Part shown: in pieces, positions 23,705 to 36,989 of the stretch
How the letters are laid out: each line of letters begins with the position of its first letter
How positions within the stretch are numbered: position 1 is the first letter of the stretch
Assembly: GCA_020746105.1 (NCBI GenBank)
Contig: CM036617.1
Coordinates: forward strand, 38,159,898 to 38,223,897
Length of the DNA: 64,000 nt
Reading direction: 5' to 3'
Source: Trogon surrucura
Lineage: Eukaryota > Chordata > Aves > Trogoniformes > Trogonidae
Translations under genes and position numbers: made by a program
Notes under the pieces: generated by a model
The model's database searches: none
What the model saw: the letters and a program-made list of their open reading frames with translations, nothing else
Told to the model about the DNA's origin: nothing

Positions 23705-24893
23705 CGCATATGGAGGGCCATGCAGTGGACGTGGTCTACCTGGACATCAGCAAGGCCTTTGACACCGTCTCCCACAGCATCCTCATAGGTAAACTGAGGA
23801 AGTGTGGTCTGGATGACCAAGTAGTGAGGTGGGTCGAGAACTGGTTGAAGGGAAGAAGCCAGAGGGTTGTGGTCAATGGGGCCGAGTCTGGCTGGATGCC
23901 TGTGTCTAGTGGGGTCCCTCAGGGGTCAGTGCTTGGGCCGGTGCTGTTTAATATATTCATCAATGATCTGGATGAGGGATTAGAGAATGTTGTCAGCAAG
24001 TTTGCTGATGATACGAAGTTGGGGGGAGTGGTTGACACACCAGAAGGCTGTGCAGCCATTCAGAGAGACCTGGACAGGCTGGAGGGCTGGGCGGGGAGAA
24101 ATCTTATGAAGTTTAATAAGGGCAAGTGTAGAGTTTTGCACTTGGGAAAAAATAACCCCCATGTGCCAATATAGGTTGGGGACTGCCCTGCTGGAGAGCA
24201 GTGCAGGGGAAAGGGACCTGGGGGTTCTAGTGGACAGCAGGATGACCATGAGCCAGCAGTGTGCCCTCGTGGCCAAGAAGGCCAATGGCATCCTGGGGTG
24301 TATTAGAAGGGGAGTAGCAAGTAGGTCAAGAGAGGTCCTCCTGCCCCTCTACTCTGCCCTGGTGAGGCCGCATCTGGAATATTGTGTCCAGTTCTGGGCC
24401 CCTCAGTTCAAGAAGGACAGGGAGCTGCTTGAGAGAGTCCAGCGTAGAGCCACAAAGATGGTGAAGGGAGTGGAGCATCTCCCTTATGAGGAAAGGCTGA
24501 AGGAGCTGGATCTCTTTAGCTTGGAGAAGAGGAGGCTGAGGGGTGACCTCATCAATGTTTATAAATATGTCAAGGGGGAATGTCAGGAGGATGGAGCCAG
24601 GCTCTTTTCAGCGGCATCCACTGACAGGACAAGGGGCAATGGGTGGAAGCTGGAACACAGGAGGTTCCAGAAAAATATGAGGAAAAACTTTTTCACTGTG
24701 AGGGTGACTGAGCACTGGAACAGGCTGCCTAGGGAGGTTGTGGAATCTCCATCTCTTGAGACATTCAAAACCCGCCTGGACGCGTTCCTGTGCGCTCTAG
24801 TGTAGGTGATCCTGCTCTGGCAGGGGGGTTGGACTAGATGATCTTTGAGGTCCCTTCCAACCTTTAACATTCTGTGATTCTGTGATTCTGTGA
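23705..24893 (+). mobile_element. CR1 LINE with well-preserved RT C-terminal half
   Basis: The best-preserved CR1 here, about 1.2 kb, ending in ATTCTGTGATTCTGTGATTC and one more partial octamer at 24893. It contains the RT catalytic core, the ORF2 C-terminal region and the full 3' UTR (GGTTGGACTAGATGATCTTTGAGGTC). The 5' end is truncated within the RT just before the [12 protein letters not shown] block. It is younger than the other CR1 copies judging by the long open frames. Confidence 0.96.
23712..24805 (+). pseudogene. CR1 ORF2 reverse transcriptase fragment
   Basis: Two long frames cover this region. The first encodes [15 protein letters not shown] (RT block with the first catalytic aspartate), [11 protein letters not shown] at 23908-23940 and FADD at 24001-24012, the catalytic motif in its usual CR1 form. 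The second, from about 24161, encodes [42 protein letters not shown] and the terminal [21 protein letters not shown] single +1 frame change near 24160-24175 (just after NNPHVP) separates them. The catalytic residues are intact, but the protein lacks its endonuclease and RT N-terminus, so it cannot retrotranspose by itself. Codons before 23705 in the first frame are flanking DNA. Confidence 0.94.
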
Positions 24894-25600
24894 TATGCTA
24901 ATGAAGATTATTGTAAACAGTGAAGTGCCTTGCTCCCCTACCTCACACACTGCACATTTGCATGTAAGAAAGTGTGTATAAATGGAGATGGAGGAAAGCA
25001 AAAAGGCAGGAGAAGCATGAAGACAGAAATGAAGACAAGAAAAGTATATGGAGAAAAAGTGATGAGGAAGAAAAGATGATAGCATTCTTGGACATACTTT
25101 GGTGGGAACATCGCAGAAACTCAGACCAGTGATCTCTGTCTGTCTGTCTCTCTCCTTTCTCACTAAGTAATGCAAGGCCTATCATGCTGCTTGCTTGGTT
25201 TATACTTGGTTCCGTTCTTGTAATCATTAAGCATCTACTGGATGTTATAATTTGTTTTATGTCCGGTCTTTTTTCCTTGTTATCATTAAGTAACATGAGG
25301 CATAACATGCAGGTTGCTGTAGATTGTTGTGTACCTTAGTCTTTTCTTGGTCATCATCAAGCCATATTATATCGCTTGCCCTAAAATATCATGTAACTTA
25401 ACTGATTATCGTGACTCCAATCTATACCTTGTGGGAAATTAATAAATGTTTGTGTATGGATCTTGAGACTTGTCTTACCGTTGTCCACTCCACTGGGAAA
25501 TTACAAATCTAAGTCACTTGTCTGCCTCTCCTGGGCAGGATGTGACAGAACCAAACTCAGATTTTATAGGCATCTCTCTAACTATGGAAGGAGCCAGCTA
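24894..25600 (+). repeat. Degenerate ~60-75 bp tandem repeat, possibly LTR-derived
   Basis: TCATTAAG/TCATCAAG-type words followed by CTGGT/TTGT-rich text recur with starts near 25161, 25226, 25283 and 25359. An AATAAA lies at 25441-25446, after which the sequence becomes less AT-rich and contains CTGGGCAGGATGTGACA ending near 25547. A TATAAA-like word is at 24976. This could be the R-U5 side of an unrecognised LTR with internal repeats, but I found no target duplication and no family match. Confidence 0.3.
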
Positions 25601-28600
25601 ACAATCATAGTATGCATATGCTCATTGACTTAAGTTAGCAATGTGAAAGGCTGAATGTTTTATCTTGTCAAAAAATGCAGATCTGCTTGTTGACTGCAAC
25701 TGTAGCCTTCATTGTTTTAAGTAACTTTATTCCATTCTCTGGAAAAGCCCAAAGTTTCTTTCTCTTGTTAAAATGCATATTAGTTTAGTATTGCAGACTG
25801 AGCCCCTCCTGAACACGTGTAACTTGCAAATTTCCAGGGTTTACAGCTTAGCTGAATTCCACTGAGCTTTCTCAGCCATAGCAAAAGAGGGTATTCCAGA
25901 TCGCATGCTGCCAAATCTAAAATTGTTTCTCCAAGGCATGGACAAGATACAGGTTTCTGCCAAATGACTGTATGATCAACACAAAGCAAGCAATGTGTTT
26001 TTTCTTTAAATTCATGTTGAAAATTTATCCTGTTATCTCTGCCAAAACACAAACCCTAACGACAGAAAATAGTCTAATACAGACATGTGAAAATCACATC
26101 AAGGAAAAAAAGTCTTAAGGCTTGGCCTAAGAAGGGCACAGAAAGTCCTACAAATAAAGACTTACAAAGACCAAACTAATGTGGGTGTGACAGTTCTGTC
26201 ATCCGTCTCCTTTTTGTCAAAATTAGAATTTTGTTAGGGGCTTTTTTATTTTTTTTTTCTTTCTCTAAATTGTTACAATGTTCTGTCACTGAAAGGAGCA
26301 AGATGAGGTGTAACTAAGAAAAAGAAAAATATGTAATTTTTAAATATCACAGAAAACAGAAAGAAGGCAGCATATTATGACCAAGTTTTTATCTCATCAG
26401 AGCTATGTTCCCATGCATGTGTCCACATCCTGTTAGATGTTCTGTAGAATAAAAATTTACAAAAAGGAAATAAATGTCCCTGTAAATTTGTATGTCATGT
26501 TTATGCTTAATCTGAAGTTTCTTCATCTAGTTTATCTAAGACTAACAAAACCATTTATAAAGAAAACATGATTCATTCCCATCAAAGAATGACTATTTCA
26601 TTTGGAATTATCAACTTAAAATCAGAGCCAGCCCTGATTTCGGACAAAAAAACCCCTCAGGTTCTGTTATCAAGGAGCTAAGAAGAAAAACAGACTGAAA
26701 GTATTCAAAATTTGTAAGACTTATCTTTTTTCCCATTCTTTTGTGATTTATTGCCCATAGGTTGTGTTCAGGTACAATACAATTTTTGCTATTGTTTTAA
26801 TAAATGAGAATTATCAGTTCATTTCAACTCTGATTTGCCACTCACAAATTCTTCAAGTTTGAATCTAATGACTACATTCGTATCAGTAAAATACATAGGT
26901 CACAGACTTAAAACCCTGGACTCTTTCTTCATTCTTTATAGTGAGCTCTTGCTTCTGCTATTCTTTTGGCTTATGTGAAGTAGCCCTCTTCCAGGGTAGT
27001 GTTTAGGGCACTGACGGTTCCCAGCAGGCAGGATGGAAAAAGCCACTGTATTCTGGTGAAAAAGAGAGCTCTGATCTGCCAGTAAGCTTTAATGCTGGAG
27101 AATAAGTCTATATTTTTTTTAGTAAGATAGATGTGTCCACTGAAATTCTGGATGCTTGCAGTAACTCTGTCTCTAGTAGCTTACCATCCTGGACATAAAT
27201 CTGGAGTACACTAGCTCTGATTCCTAACACTATCAGCAATACTGTGGAGGTCATAAGTCTTACTGAACTCTTGTGTCCTTATGGGTCCTTTGCTTTCCTA
27301 TAGGCAGTTTTCTTGGGACTTCAGGAATCAAAGAGACAAGAAGTAGCAATAAACATAGCATTTGCCACAATCCACTCACACACCTTTTCCATGCAGGAAC
27401 CTCAGAGAGTCAATGTTCATGAGTGCCTAGTGCTAGACTACTCACCTAATTGCACGCTAGTGCCATACTGCACTTCTAGGGCCTTCACAGAAACCACCTG
27501 GAGCACTTGTAGCTTTCAGTATTCCCAGGTTCTTGCTTCTTATTTTGTGGTTTGAATTAAAAGCAAATCTCAGAGCTCATAGCTGACTGATTTATCTCTT
27601 GGAAGAATCAACTGGATGTATCCAAAGTTTTCAGTATTTGATAGCGTATAAACAACTTTAATTACTAAAAATTACCAAAAATAGTTAAGTTCATTACTTG
27701 GTATTGAAAACAAATAAACAAAAAATTGGGTTGTAGTAATTCTGAAAGACTATAATTAATAGAAATAATCATTTAGAAAATTTTAGATAGTAATAATTTC
27801 ATAATCTTGTTTCCAACTACTTCTCAGTCAAATTGGCATCTGACATTCCTCCTGAACTCTTTATTTTAGTAGAATGGTTTAGAAGGCAATTTAGGAAAAA
27901 ATTACTCTGTTTTAAAGCAGTCACAAAAGTATTTTCAAAATAAGCCAATATTTAGAAATTAGTAATCATTTAACTTTGTCTACATCTGTTTCTCAATAAT
28001 ATTTTTAAGTCTTACTGTACAGTATGTAAATAGAAATGTAATATGCATGTACTTTTATTTTTTTTTAATTGTAGTACTCGGTAATCTGTACCTTTGAGAA
28101 ACAACACTTTCAACATCATTCAGACTATAACTTTACAACCTGTAAAAAAAACCCCAAACAAATCATACTCAATTTATTCCTAGGAGAGTCACCATGAAAA
28201 CCAAACAAGGCTTTTTTAATGTGTTTTCTCCCCTGTCTTTTTGCTGCCAGCTGACTCTACAGATACCACATAATATTGTTTTAATTTCTGTACATTTAAG
28301 CCACCTGAGAGTTCATAAAACATGTGCATGTTCCTTGTGATTCGGGCAAACTCAGTAAATGGCAGAAATATATTAAGTTTGCACATCCTAGTAGAACTAT
28401 TAGGGAATAAGAAACAATGACTCCATACAAGAAGTCAGAATTCAATAGGGATATAAATCAGATTGATCATAGTAAAAGAAACCTACCAGAAGAAAATAAC
28501 ACAGTATTCAATGTTTTCAGGTCTCAAGGTAGCTGTCTAGGCAGCTGAAGAACTGCAACCACAGCTACTTTTTGTTGTTCTTTTATTATTTTTATTATTA

Positions 28601-30279
28601 TAATTTTATTTAAATATGTATTTAAATAAACTCTGTTACAATTTTTTTTTCTCATGGACAGTAAGAGTTGCAACAAACTTTTTTCCAAGTATCTGCTAGT
28701 GGCTAGACAAATGCTACATGAAATGAAAGCCATTTCTTGTGTGAGATGAATTTTGGAGTTATCTAAGTCTCTGCATGGGGAATATAGACATAAAAAAAAT
28801 ATTCTCCTAATTTAGATGCCTCTGACAGGTACATAAAGTTAAGAGAAATGGACTTGGACTATAATGGTACATTGTCTTTTTCCAGCTGATCTTAAAGAGA
28901 TATAGATCAACAATAAAGACTTCTATTCATTTCCCCCCCAATGTTTAGCAGAGTAAATAGGCATTACCATGGCATAAAATCTGATTCTTTTCTGTAATCC
29001 TATAAATTCTCGTATTACCTGATTCTTTGTTCTGTGCTTAGTTCTACACAGAAGACCTTGCAATATATGAAAAAAATATTTAAAAATTTGTAACAATGCT
29101 TTCTCCCTACTACGTTTCTTCTATTAAAAAAACAATTCTGACAAGATTTTCATATATCCCTGTGACCAGTGATTTTTTTTCTCTGATTGTAGGCCTTTAA
29201 GAGTAACTAGATAGAAGGAAGCATTAGCTGTGGGGATGTAGGTGATTATTAGATGAGTTTAACTGCAGTTTGTGAAACATAATCTTAGATTTTTATATCC
29301 AGAAAATTCACTGAGTAGCATTAACTTTCAGAAGACCTAAATTCTAAGCAGTCCCTAATGAATTTAGTGGATAATGTTTGATAATATTGAAGCACCATTA
29401 AAACCAATCAAATATGACATTAATGTTTTAACACCACAGGCAATTACTGTCCCTGCACACACAAACACAGAAATCCTCCAAAAAAACACAACTAAACCAA
29501 ATCAACTAACCAGCCAAGCAAACAAACAAAAAATCCTGTGGTGTTGGACTGATTAGATACTTAATAAGTAATCTGGAGTTGTTTCTGCACTAGATGCACT
29601 AACATCTCCCAAATTTCTGTCCATCATTGCTGATACATGCCCATATCTGTTTAAGTACATTAGATAAGTCATCAGTAGCAACTTGAAGAACTTATTAAGA
29701 TCCAGGTGGTTTAATCATCTTTTTGGCTTACGAGATTTTGTGAAACCTTGAGATAAAAATACTCAGTTTATCAGCATACTGATAAACACTTAGGTTATTT
29801 ACTACCTTTTTCAGATCACTTCAGAAGGAGTAAACATCGTTATATCCTTTAACAAACAAGGTAGAATGACTGACTGAACAACAACCAAGTTAGAATTCAG
29901 TGTCTTCCAAAACAAATGTAGTACTCAATCTGTTCCAATTTGCCTAGAAAGAGTTTTATTTACATGCAAAGTAAAATTCTGGTCCACAACAAGTTGAACA
30001 GAAAGCATAAAGTTTGCTGCCATCTACCAGCCTATCCCTGGGATGGTCATTACATGGGTCCCACTAAATACATCTGCACTTTTGAATAGAACAGAGTTAT
30101 GAAGCAAGCTTGACCTGTTTTGTCATTAAATCTTTTTAAACCACTGTCGTATTTACCATTAAGTTCTGTTAACTCACTGTTTTATACCAATTAAGTATAT
30201 TGTTGCTTCTCTTTTACAAGTGAAGCACATGACTAACCCTCTGTGATAAATTGGCATATTTGGCAGAATGGCAATAGTA
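25601..30279. other. Unique AT-rich DNA, no gene seen
   Basis: No exon, RNA or known repeat supported. An 11-bp perfect inverted repeat at 28605-28630 is listed separately. A/C-rich text lies at 29456-29530. Confidence 0.5.
28605..28630. repeat. 11-bp AT palindrome
   Basis: TTTATTTAAAT at 28605-28615 and ATTTAAATAAA at 28620-28630 are exact reverse complements around a 4-base ATGT spacer. It can form a cruciform; the composition is purely A/T apart from the spacer, so chance is a reasonable explanation. Confidence 0.75.
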
Positions 30280-30289
30280 TCAATGATTA

Positions 30290-32130
30290 TTTACAGAGGC
30301 ATGGGTGAATCTGAGTCCCAGCTTCAAAGAATGGGCTCATAACAATTGGCATAATTGGGAAGTAATTGAAAACCACTTAGGGGCAATTAAGGGCCCTAGA
30401 AAGGATGGAAAAGGGGCAGGAGTTACTTGCAAGATGTTAGGTGCCTGTTTAAAAAGTTGCACATCAGGAAAAGGAGAATAGAAATAGGAAGGATCAGATC
30501 TAGAGCAGAAAATAGAAGGTAGGAAAGCAACTGAGTTATTGCTGCCAATAAACAGTGAACAGCTAGAAAAATAATTACAGGAGTAAAAGGAGAAAATCTA
30601 GAAGTTGAGAGAGAAGATCAAAACATGCTCCACACCCCCCTAACATCATACAAATTAGGAAACTATTAGTATGTCCTGAAGACCAAGATGAGGTCTTGGG
30701 GTGATTCTGATGATAGTAAGCCAGAATAAAAGGATCCTTTGTTCTCCACAAATTCTCTGAATATGAAGACACACCTGTTGTTAAAACAGAAAGATCTGTG
30801 AGATCTCAGGCTGATCATCAGCAATATACTACATGAATCATCTCCTGGGATTCCATGCAATTGACATATATGCGAGAAAGATATAATAAAAAAATCAGGT
30901 GAAACTGAAACTGGACACTTGTGGTGAGTAAGCCTCAGTAGGGACAATAGTGTTCAGTGATGATGAAACAGCCATTGGAATCTGGGAGTTTTCTTAAATT
31001 AGGACCTGACCTGGCATATACACCCCATTTTACTACCAGCCAAGCAGTTTATTGGACTGGGGGAATAGAGGGAGGTGAACCCTCCTTAATCCCTATTAAA
31101 TCTCTAAATGAGTTCTCTACAGCCATCACAAAATCATTTGTTTACCAGCTGTGCATGAAGGAGGGCCCCTGATGCCCCACTACCTTCTACTGTGTATTTC
31201 ACAGTGTTAAACTCACTGCTAAAAGGAGTCCTGGCAATTCTTAATCCCCATATAGTTGTAAAATGAGATGAGATGAAGAAAGACACAAAACACAATGAAG
31301 GACTAGGTGATAGCACTCAGAATGACCACAGATGACAACCTAGATGGGCAGAAGCTAATGCATGACATCGTTAACTACAACTGGTGAAATGAGCTGGGAG
31401 GATGCACCAGGTGAAAAAACAAAACCTGAAACTCCAGGGAGGAGATCACAAAGTAATTCCCATGAAACTGGGAACAGAAACTAGATCAAAGGTAAACAAA
31501 TTTTAAAACCCACAAACTGAATGTCAAGAACAGAGATGTGAGTTATGGAGACATGCATTAGCCCTAGGCATTCCCAGAGTCATGGTTTGTGGTCAGCCTA
31601 CTGGATTATCTTGAGTCTGATCAAACCATTCTAGAAATGAGATAACAGTGAAAGACTGTATTAGAACTCATCCTGCCAGTCCCCAGAAACAGAGACAACT
31701 CCTTCCTCCCTCTTTGGGAAGAATTGCAGGACATGAAGCAAAAAATAAAGAGTAATGAGAGTAATAGCTAGAAGGCAACTAGGTCTGCCTGTCCAGAAAG
31801 TGGAGGCTTATCACTGAATAAATGGTGATGGCCCATACATTTAAATTCCACTTGGGTTGTCAAGGTCATTTGATAAAGGTTTTAATTGGTACAGGAGCAC
31901 AAGTTTCAATAAGGTAAACATAACAAAAATGCTGAAAAGCTAGGTGTGTCAATCCAGACACAAAGAGTTAAGATTACAAGTGTTAACAGAGCGTGTGTCA
32001 TGTGCCAAATTGCCAAGGTTAATTTATGGGTCCTGGGTGAGCAGTCAACTACTCACTTTTCAGGTAAATGTCATCCTGAAAATATTTTAGGTTTTGATCT
32101 TTAAAAATGGTATGTGTGGTTCTTCAGCTC
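30290..32130 (+). pseudogene. Retroviral gag-protease remnant
   Basis: The gag assignment rests on NNWHNWEVIENHLGAIKGP near 30341, which I associate with gag polyproteins of avian endogenous retroviruses, and on position upstream of pol. The protease region near 31870 contains a GTGAQVS block, the form of the aspartic-protease active-site motif DTGA. A fossil with many breaks; no product is expected. The gag part is the less certain of the two. Confidence 0.6.
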
Positions 32131-32199
32131 AAAAGCCATCTCAACCCTGGTTGAGATTGGGAGGCCACAGTGTAGATACTTTGTGCCAACCTCTGAACT

Positions 32200-34110
32200 T
32201 CCTAATTCAAAAATTACTAATATACCGCAAAATCTAATTTCTGCTGAATCACAATATGGAATTTCTGAAGTTACAGTTGATTTGGAGAAATGACCATTAT
32301 CTCCAGAACCCATTCCCCATATAACCCATTTGTCTGGCCAGTTGGGAAACCGGAAGGGAGGTGGCGTTTAACAATTGACTGTTGGCTCCTGAATGCTACT
32401 ACAACCCCCACTAACAGCTACCATACCAAACAAGGAAACTTCACAGCTACTTTGCAAACAGCTATACACCCATGGATGGGAGCACTAGATGTAAAGATAT
32501 GTTCTTTATGGTTCCCTTGTAGGAGAAGAAGGAGAATTTTGCTTTCACTTAGGAGTGTATACAACGTACCTTTAACAGACTCCTACAGGGGTATAAACAT
32601 TCACCCGCAATTGCTCATGCCACACTTGCTGAACTTTACAGTCTCACTCCCTCAAGATGTGAAACTGTAATGAATATATAGATGATATTATGACAGGAGG
32701 AACTTCTCCTGAGAAGATGGGGGAAACAGCAGCAACAGTATGTTAAGCGCTAAATAAAGCAGAAATTGAGGTTCCATAGAATCATAGAATGGCCTAGGCT
32801 GGAAGGGACCTTAGAGATCATTTAATCCAATCTCCCTGTTATGGGCAGGGACACCTCTCAGCATAAAATGTCAGTGATCAAGAAAAGAAGTAAATATTTT
32901 AGATGCTTTGTGGATAGCAGACAGTGCAGTGATTCTTCCAGATATGTTAAGAAAAAATTGAAGATCTACAAATACCCCAGTCAAGGAAGTAATTATAACA
33001 ATTAATGGAACTTTAGGGTATTGGGGGAAGTATATACCTGAATTTTCTATAATTTCCCATCCGTTATACTCTCTGTGATAGGAGGCAAACCCTGGGAGTG
33101 AAAATTAGAACATGAAGAGGTGGTCAAAACTCTAAAGGATGAATTAAGAATATATCAGTCACCGAGACTGGTACAACCTTGCAACCCTGATATAGCCGAA
33201 TGGGGGTTATGCTGAACACACTATTTACTATAACCTGTTCCAAAGTGGCTCCAATGGGCCAATGACCTTTACCGTTTAGCTCAGCCACATTTTAAAGAAG
33301 CAGAACAGTAATAACTCTGAATGGAAAAAAAGGACTTTTATCTTTAGTCCAATTAGTTAAAAATAGGTTGAGAAATTACATCAGGGACAATATGTGCAAA
33401 CTAGAGGACCACTCAGTTTCCTAGAAGCAAGACTAAAGAGCACAGCTCCCCCAGAAGGAGCTGCAAAAAACCCCACTATTAGAAAATGGTATGCATACCT
33501 AACAGGAGTTGCAGAAAATATGCAATTAATTGAAGGACACACTAAGGTTTCTAAATTGCAGATGCCCATAGACACAGACCCTTTAGCATTACAACATCCT
33601 TTATACCTTCATCTTTTCTTGATGCACCACCCCTCATTGAGATTATACCAACATTTTTTTTACAGATGCTTCAGCAAAAAATGTAAATGGCGATACAAGG
33701 TTGTTGCATTAGATATTATCAGTGGTAAACAAGTAATAGCCAAAAGTTAAGGTAGTGAACAAGTATGAGAAGTAAGAGAAGTTATTTTGTTAGCACAGAA
33801 TGAAGCAAAAACTATATACATATATTCTTATGTTATGTGGGTTGGTGCCACACAGTGGCTTTGTCAATGGGAAATTGGGAAGTAAAATAGATCCCTAGTT
33901 CAGAGAAATGAAGATTGACAGTTATTACTAGAGATAGCCAAGAAAACGTCTTTCAAGATGGGATGGGTAAAGGCTCATGCTAAGGATAATCAACTCGCCA
34001 CAAAATGGAATCAAAAGGTAGATGAGCTATCTAAAATTATGAAAAACTTTAAATCCTGCGTAGTATTGACTAGGAGAATGGTTACATCAAAACCTAGGCT
34101 ACATAGGTAA
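32200..34110 (+). pseudogene. Retroviral pol (RT and RNase H) remnant
   Basis: HSPYNPFVWPVGKPEGRW near 32308 and RLTIDCWLLNA near 32364 match the entry block of retroviral reverse transcriptases (SPYNSPVWPVRKPNGRWRLTIDYRxLN). Downstream, WRYKVVALDI near 33690 and GWVKAHAKDNQLA near 33963 match RNase H. A WLHQNLG-like start of the zinc-binding part of integrase may lie near 34080. A short CR1 lies within the region. A fossil with many breaks. Confidence 0.82.
32774..32862 (-). mobile_element. CR1 LINE 3' stub inside the provirus
   Basis: Minus-strand CR1 3' UTR of about 90 bp: CCATAGAATCATAGAATGGC, then GGCTGGAAGGGACCTTAGAG. It interrupts the pol remnant and so postdates the provirus. Confidence 0.92.
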
Positions 34111-35256
34111 GAAACCACTTTACTTCACTGCACAGTAAAGGACATCTTGTGATTGTGAGTCTACCACTCATCAGTACTATGCCTATGACTAACTAAACCT
34201 TGTGGTCCACTTACCTGGGAAGCTACTAATAGCAGTGGTGCAAAACATAGAAATAGTGCACAAAGGATTTTTCCTTCTTAACAGGGTAACATGTTCAGAC
34301 TCTTCTTGATAAAACAAGTCTCAATTTTCTCTTACAGCACCCTGAAAGATGAAAAAAACATAAATGATGTGTTCATGTTGCTTACCTCACACCTTAAAAA
34401 TTAGAATACCCATTGCAGTCTTCTCTGTTAGCATTGGCAGCTAACCAATGGCTCTTAACTGATATACTGTCTGAATAGGAAACAATTAATGAAAGGGGCC
34501 AACAGTTGATTTTGGATGCACTTGGTGCAACCCATAATAATGTCTCTCTAACTCTTAGTTGTATACAAGCTCAGCTGCGGGTGCAATCTATGGTAGCAGC
34601 AATTAGAAGAGAAGGTAAAGAGGACACCTTACCCCACTGAAATTTGAAAGGTAATTTACAAAAATGTAACTGAATTTGAAAAATAATTCCAATTTGGTGT
34701 TATCAACAATAAGGCCACAGCTTTTGTCTTAAAGATACACAATGCTTTGTGTATACTATACACTAAATCATTGCTTTAGGATTAAATCACAATGGACCGA
34801 TACTCTATCCATTAGAACGCAGAATGTGGACCCAGTGAAATGGAAACAAATGGCAAAATATTGATGTTAATGCATGCATGGTTTGGGGAAAAACAAAGAT
34901 TTATTTGTGAGAGTAACACCATCAAAGCTCAAGACAGACATTTCTCTTGACACTGAACAAAATATATGTCATTTTGAAATCCATGCCAGTGAAGCTCTTG
35001 AAACTGTATTTGTATATATTGGAAAAGGACATTGTTTGCATGACAACATTTTGTGATTTTATATTCATAGGTAACATTACTGTAGATACAAGCCAATCAC
35101 TCAAATATTAGTACTTGCAACTTTACTCAAGTTGTCAGATGTGACCTTTAGTTATTCAGTTCCTGTTACATCTTATCAATTGGTTGCAGTCTGGTTATAC
35201 ATTGAGTCAAGATTTTTTGCTTACCCACATCAGAGTGAATCCTACATCGGTCAGGA

Positions 35257-36390
35257 AACTACTTGTGTGCACTTGCAGCCCAGAAAGCCAATTGTATCCT
35301 GGGCTGCATCAAGAGGTGCGTGGCCAGCAGGTCAAGGGAGGTGATTGTCTCCCTCTACTCCACTCTCATGAGACCCCACCTGGAGTACTGCATCCAGTTC
35401 TGGAGCCCACAGCACAATAAAGATATGGACGTGCTAGAGTGTGTCCAGAGAAGGGCCACAAGGATGATCAGAGGGCTGGAGCACCTCTTCTGTGAAGACA
35501 GACTGAGAGAGTTGGGGTTGTTCAGTCTGGAGAAAAGAAGGCTCCAAGGAGACTTTACTGTGGCCTTCCAGTACCTTGAGGGGGCCTACAAGGAAGCTGG
35601 TGAGGGACTTTTTTTAGGATGTTGGGTAGTGACAGGACTAGAGGGAATGGATTAAAGCTAGAGATGGATTGGTTCAGATTGGATTTTAGGAAGAAGTTCT
35701 TCACCATGAGGGTGGTGTCATGTCCTGAGCTTTCAAAATGATGACTCAGGTTCACTGATTCCCAGGCCAGGATTAAGGCAAGAAAGGGACAGAAAAAGGA
35801 AAGATCACCACTCTTGGATCCCTCAACCACCATGGCACACGCAGCCATCTTCTTGTGGTGGGAGAAAAGCACGCCCAATTACCCAGGGTGATCGCCTTTT
35901 ATACAGTCAGGTTCCCATGACATCGTGTTGTTTAGCCCTTGTGGAAAATTACTGGGAGCCAGTCTGGGGCTTGGTGGGTACTTCTGAGGGGGGATTACCT
36001 CTCCCTCTCCCAGCTTCTTGCAACCACAGGTCCAAGCCCTACCTGCCCCCACACCTCCACCGTGCACGGATGGGTCAGCGGGCTTAGCAAAGTGCTAACA
36101 ACACAGACAGAGCGCCAGGCAGATGGCGTTGGCTTGTTTGGATTCAGAGAAAGCCCAGATTGTTTGAGACATTTGTTTAGTCCCTCACAGGTGGTGAGAC
36201 ACTGGAACAAATTGCCCAGAGTGGTGGTGGAAGACCCATCCCTGGGAAGTTTTAAAACCAGGCTGGATTGGATTCTGAACAGCCTGATCTAGTAGAGATG
36301 TCCCTGACCATGACAGAGGAGTTGGAACAGATGATCCTTAAAGTCCCTTCCAACCCTAACAATTTCTATAATTCTATGATTCTATGATAC
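35257..36390 (+). mobile_element. CR1 LINE 3' end, split by a solo LTR
   Basis: Left part 35257-35715 encodes the ORF2 C-terminus ([47 protein letters not shown]); right part 36190-36390 carries the last codons (RHWNKLPRVVVEDPSLGSF) and the 3' UTR, ending TTCTATGATTCTATGATAC. Without the 474-bp LTR and one copy of the duplicated GGTGG, the two parts are continuous CR1 sequence. It is 5'-truncated and inserted into the env remnant. Confidence 0.95.
35716..36189 (-). mobile_element. Solo LTR inside a CR1 (fossil, 5-bp TSD)
   Basis: A 474-bp element starting TGTCATGTCC and ending CCCTCACA (TG...CA termini), flanked by the 5-bp duplication GGTGG at 35711-35715 and 36190-36194. On the minus strand TATAAAAGG at about 35902-35894 fits a retroviral TATA box, so it is oriented minus. 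It has no coding content and has reduced to a single LTR. It is the youngest layer in this stack. The family was not identified; a 5-bp duplication fits ERVL-like and several class I avian groups. Confidence 0.88.
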
Positions 36391-36989
36391 TATAACACAA
36401 TGTCAACTGCTAGAATGCATCTGAAACAATGGCCATAAAACTAATCACCGTTCATCCTGATACAGAAGAGGTATAACATGTTTTAGAAAGAGTCAAGAAG
36501 GATGGAGAACCCTATTGCTGCTCCCTGGATGGACATCAACAGCAACAGGAGTGTTTAATGTCATACTTCACCCAGTTCTGATTTTGGTGATTCTAACATT
36601 AATGTGTTTATTGCTTGTATTATACGAAAAGGTTTGGTACATGATAAAACATATATAACACAACTTCAACTGCCCAAAACATAAAAGTTAATGAATAACA
36701 AATAGTAGTGCTTCATTATCTACTTATCATGGATCTGCAAGTGCGCAAACTTTTAATGTATATCTATGGCAGAGAAGAAGGAGATGATCGTACCATCATT
36801 CTGTGAAGGTAAGATGAATTGATTATAATCACAATGTGGAGTGTGGTGGTGTCCTTCCCCACTCCTCCCCTGCTCAAGCCATAACTCAAAACCATCAGTG
36901 AGGGTTGTGATGGCTGCATCCAACTTTCCCTGGAATTTGAGGGACAGATGGGGACAGAGTAGCCAAGGGTTGTCTGAATAGGTAAGGCC

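Larger units (their letters stand above)
34400..36650 (+). pseudogene. Retroviral env remnant, split by a CR1
   Basis: NNVSLTLSCIQAQLRVQS near 34540 resembles the heptad region of a retroviral transmembrane subunit. After the CR1 insertion, LILVILTLMCLLLVLYEKV near 36575 is a hydrophobic stretch of the right kind for a membrane anchor followed by basic residues. The part between 35257 and 36390 is CR1, not env. A fossil with many breaks. Confidence 0.65.

Noticed and set aside
24161-24805. Possible host reverse-transcriptase-like gene
   Set aside because: It is the ORF2 C-terminus of a CR1 with its 3' UTR and octamer tail directly downstream.
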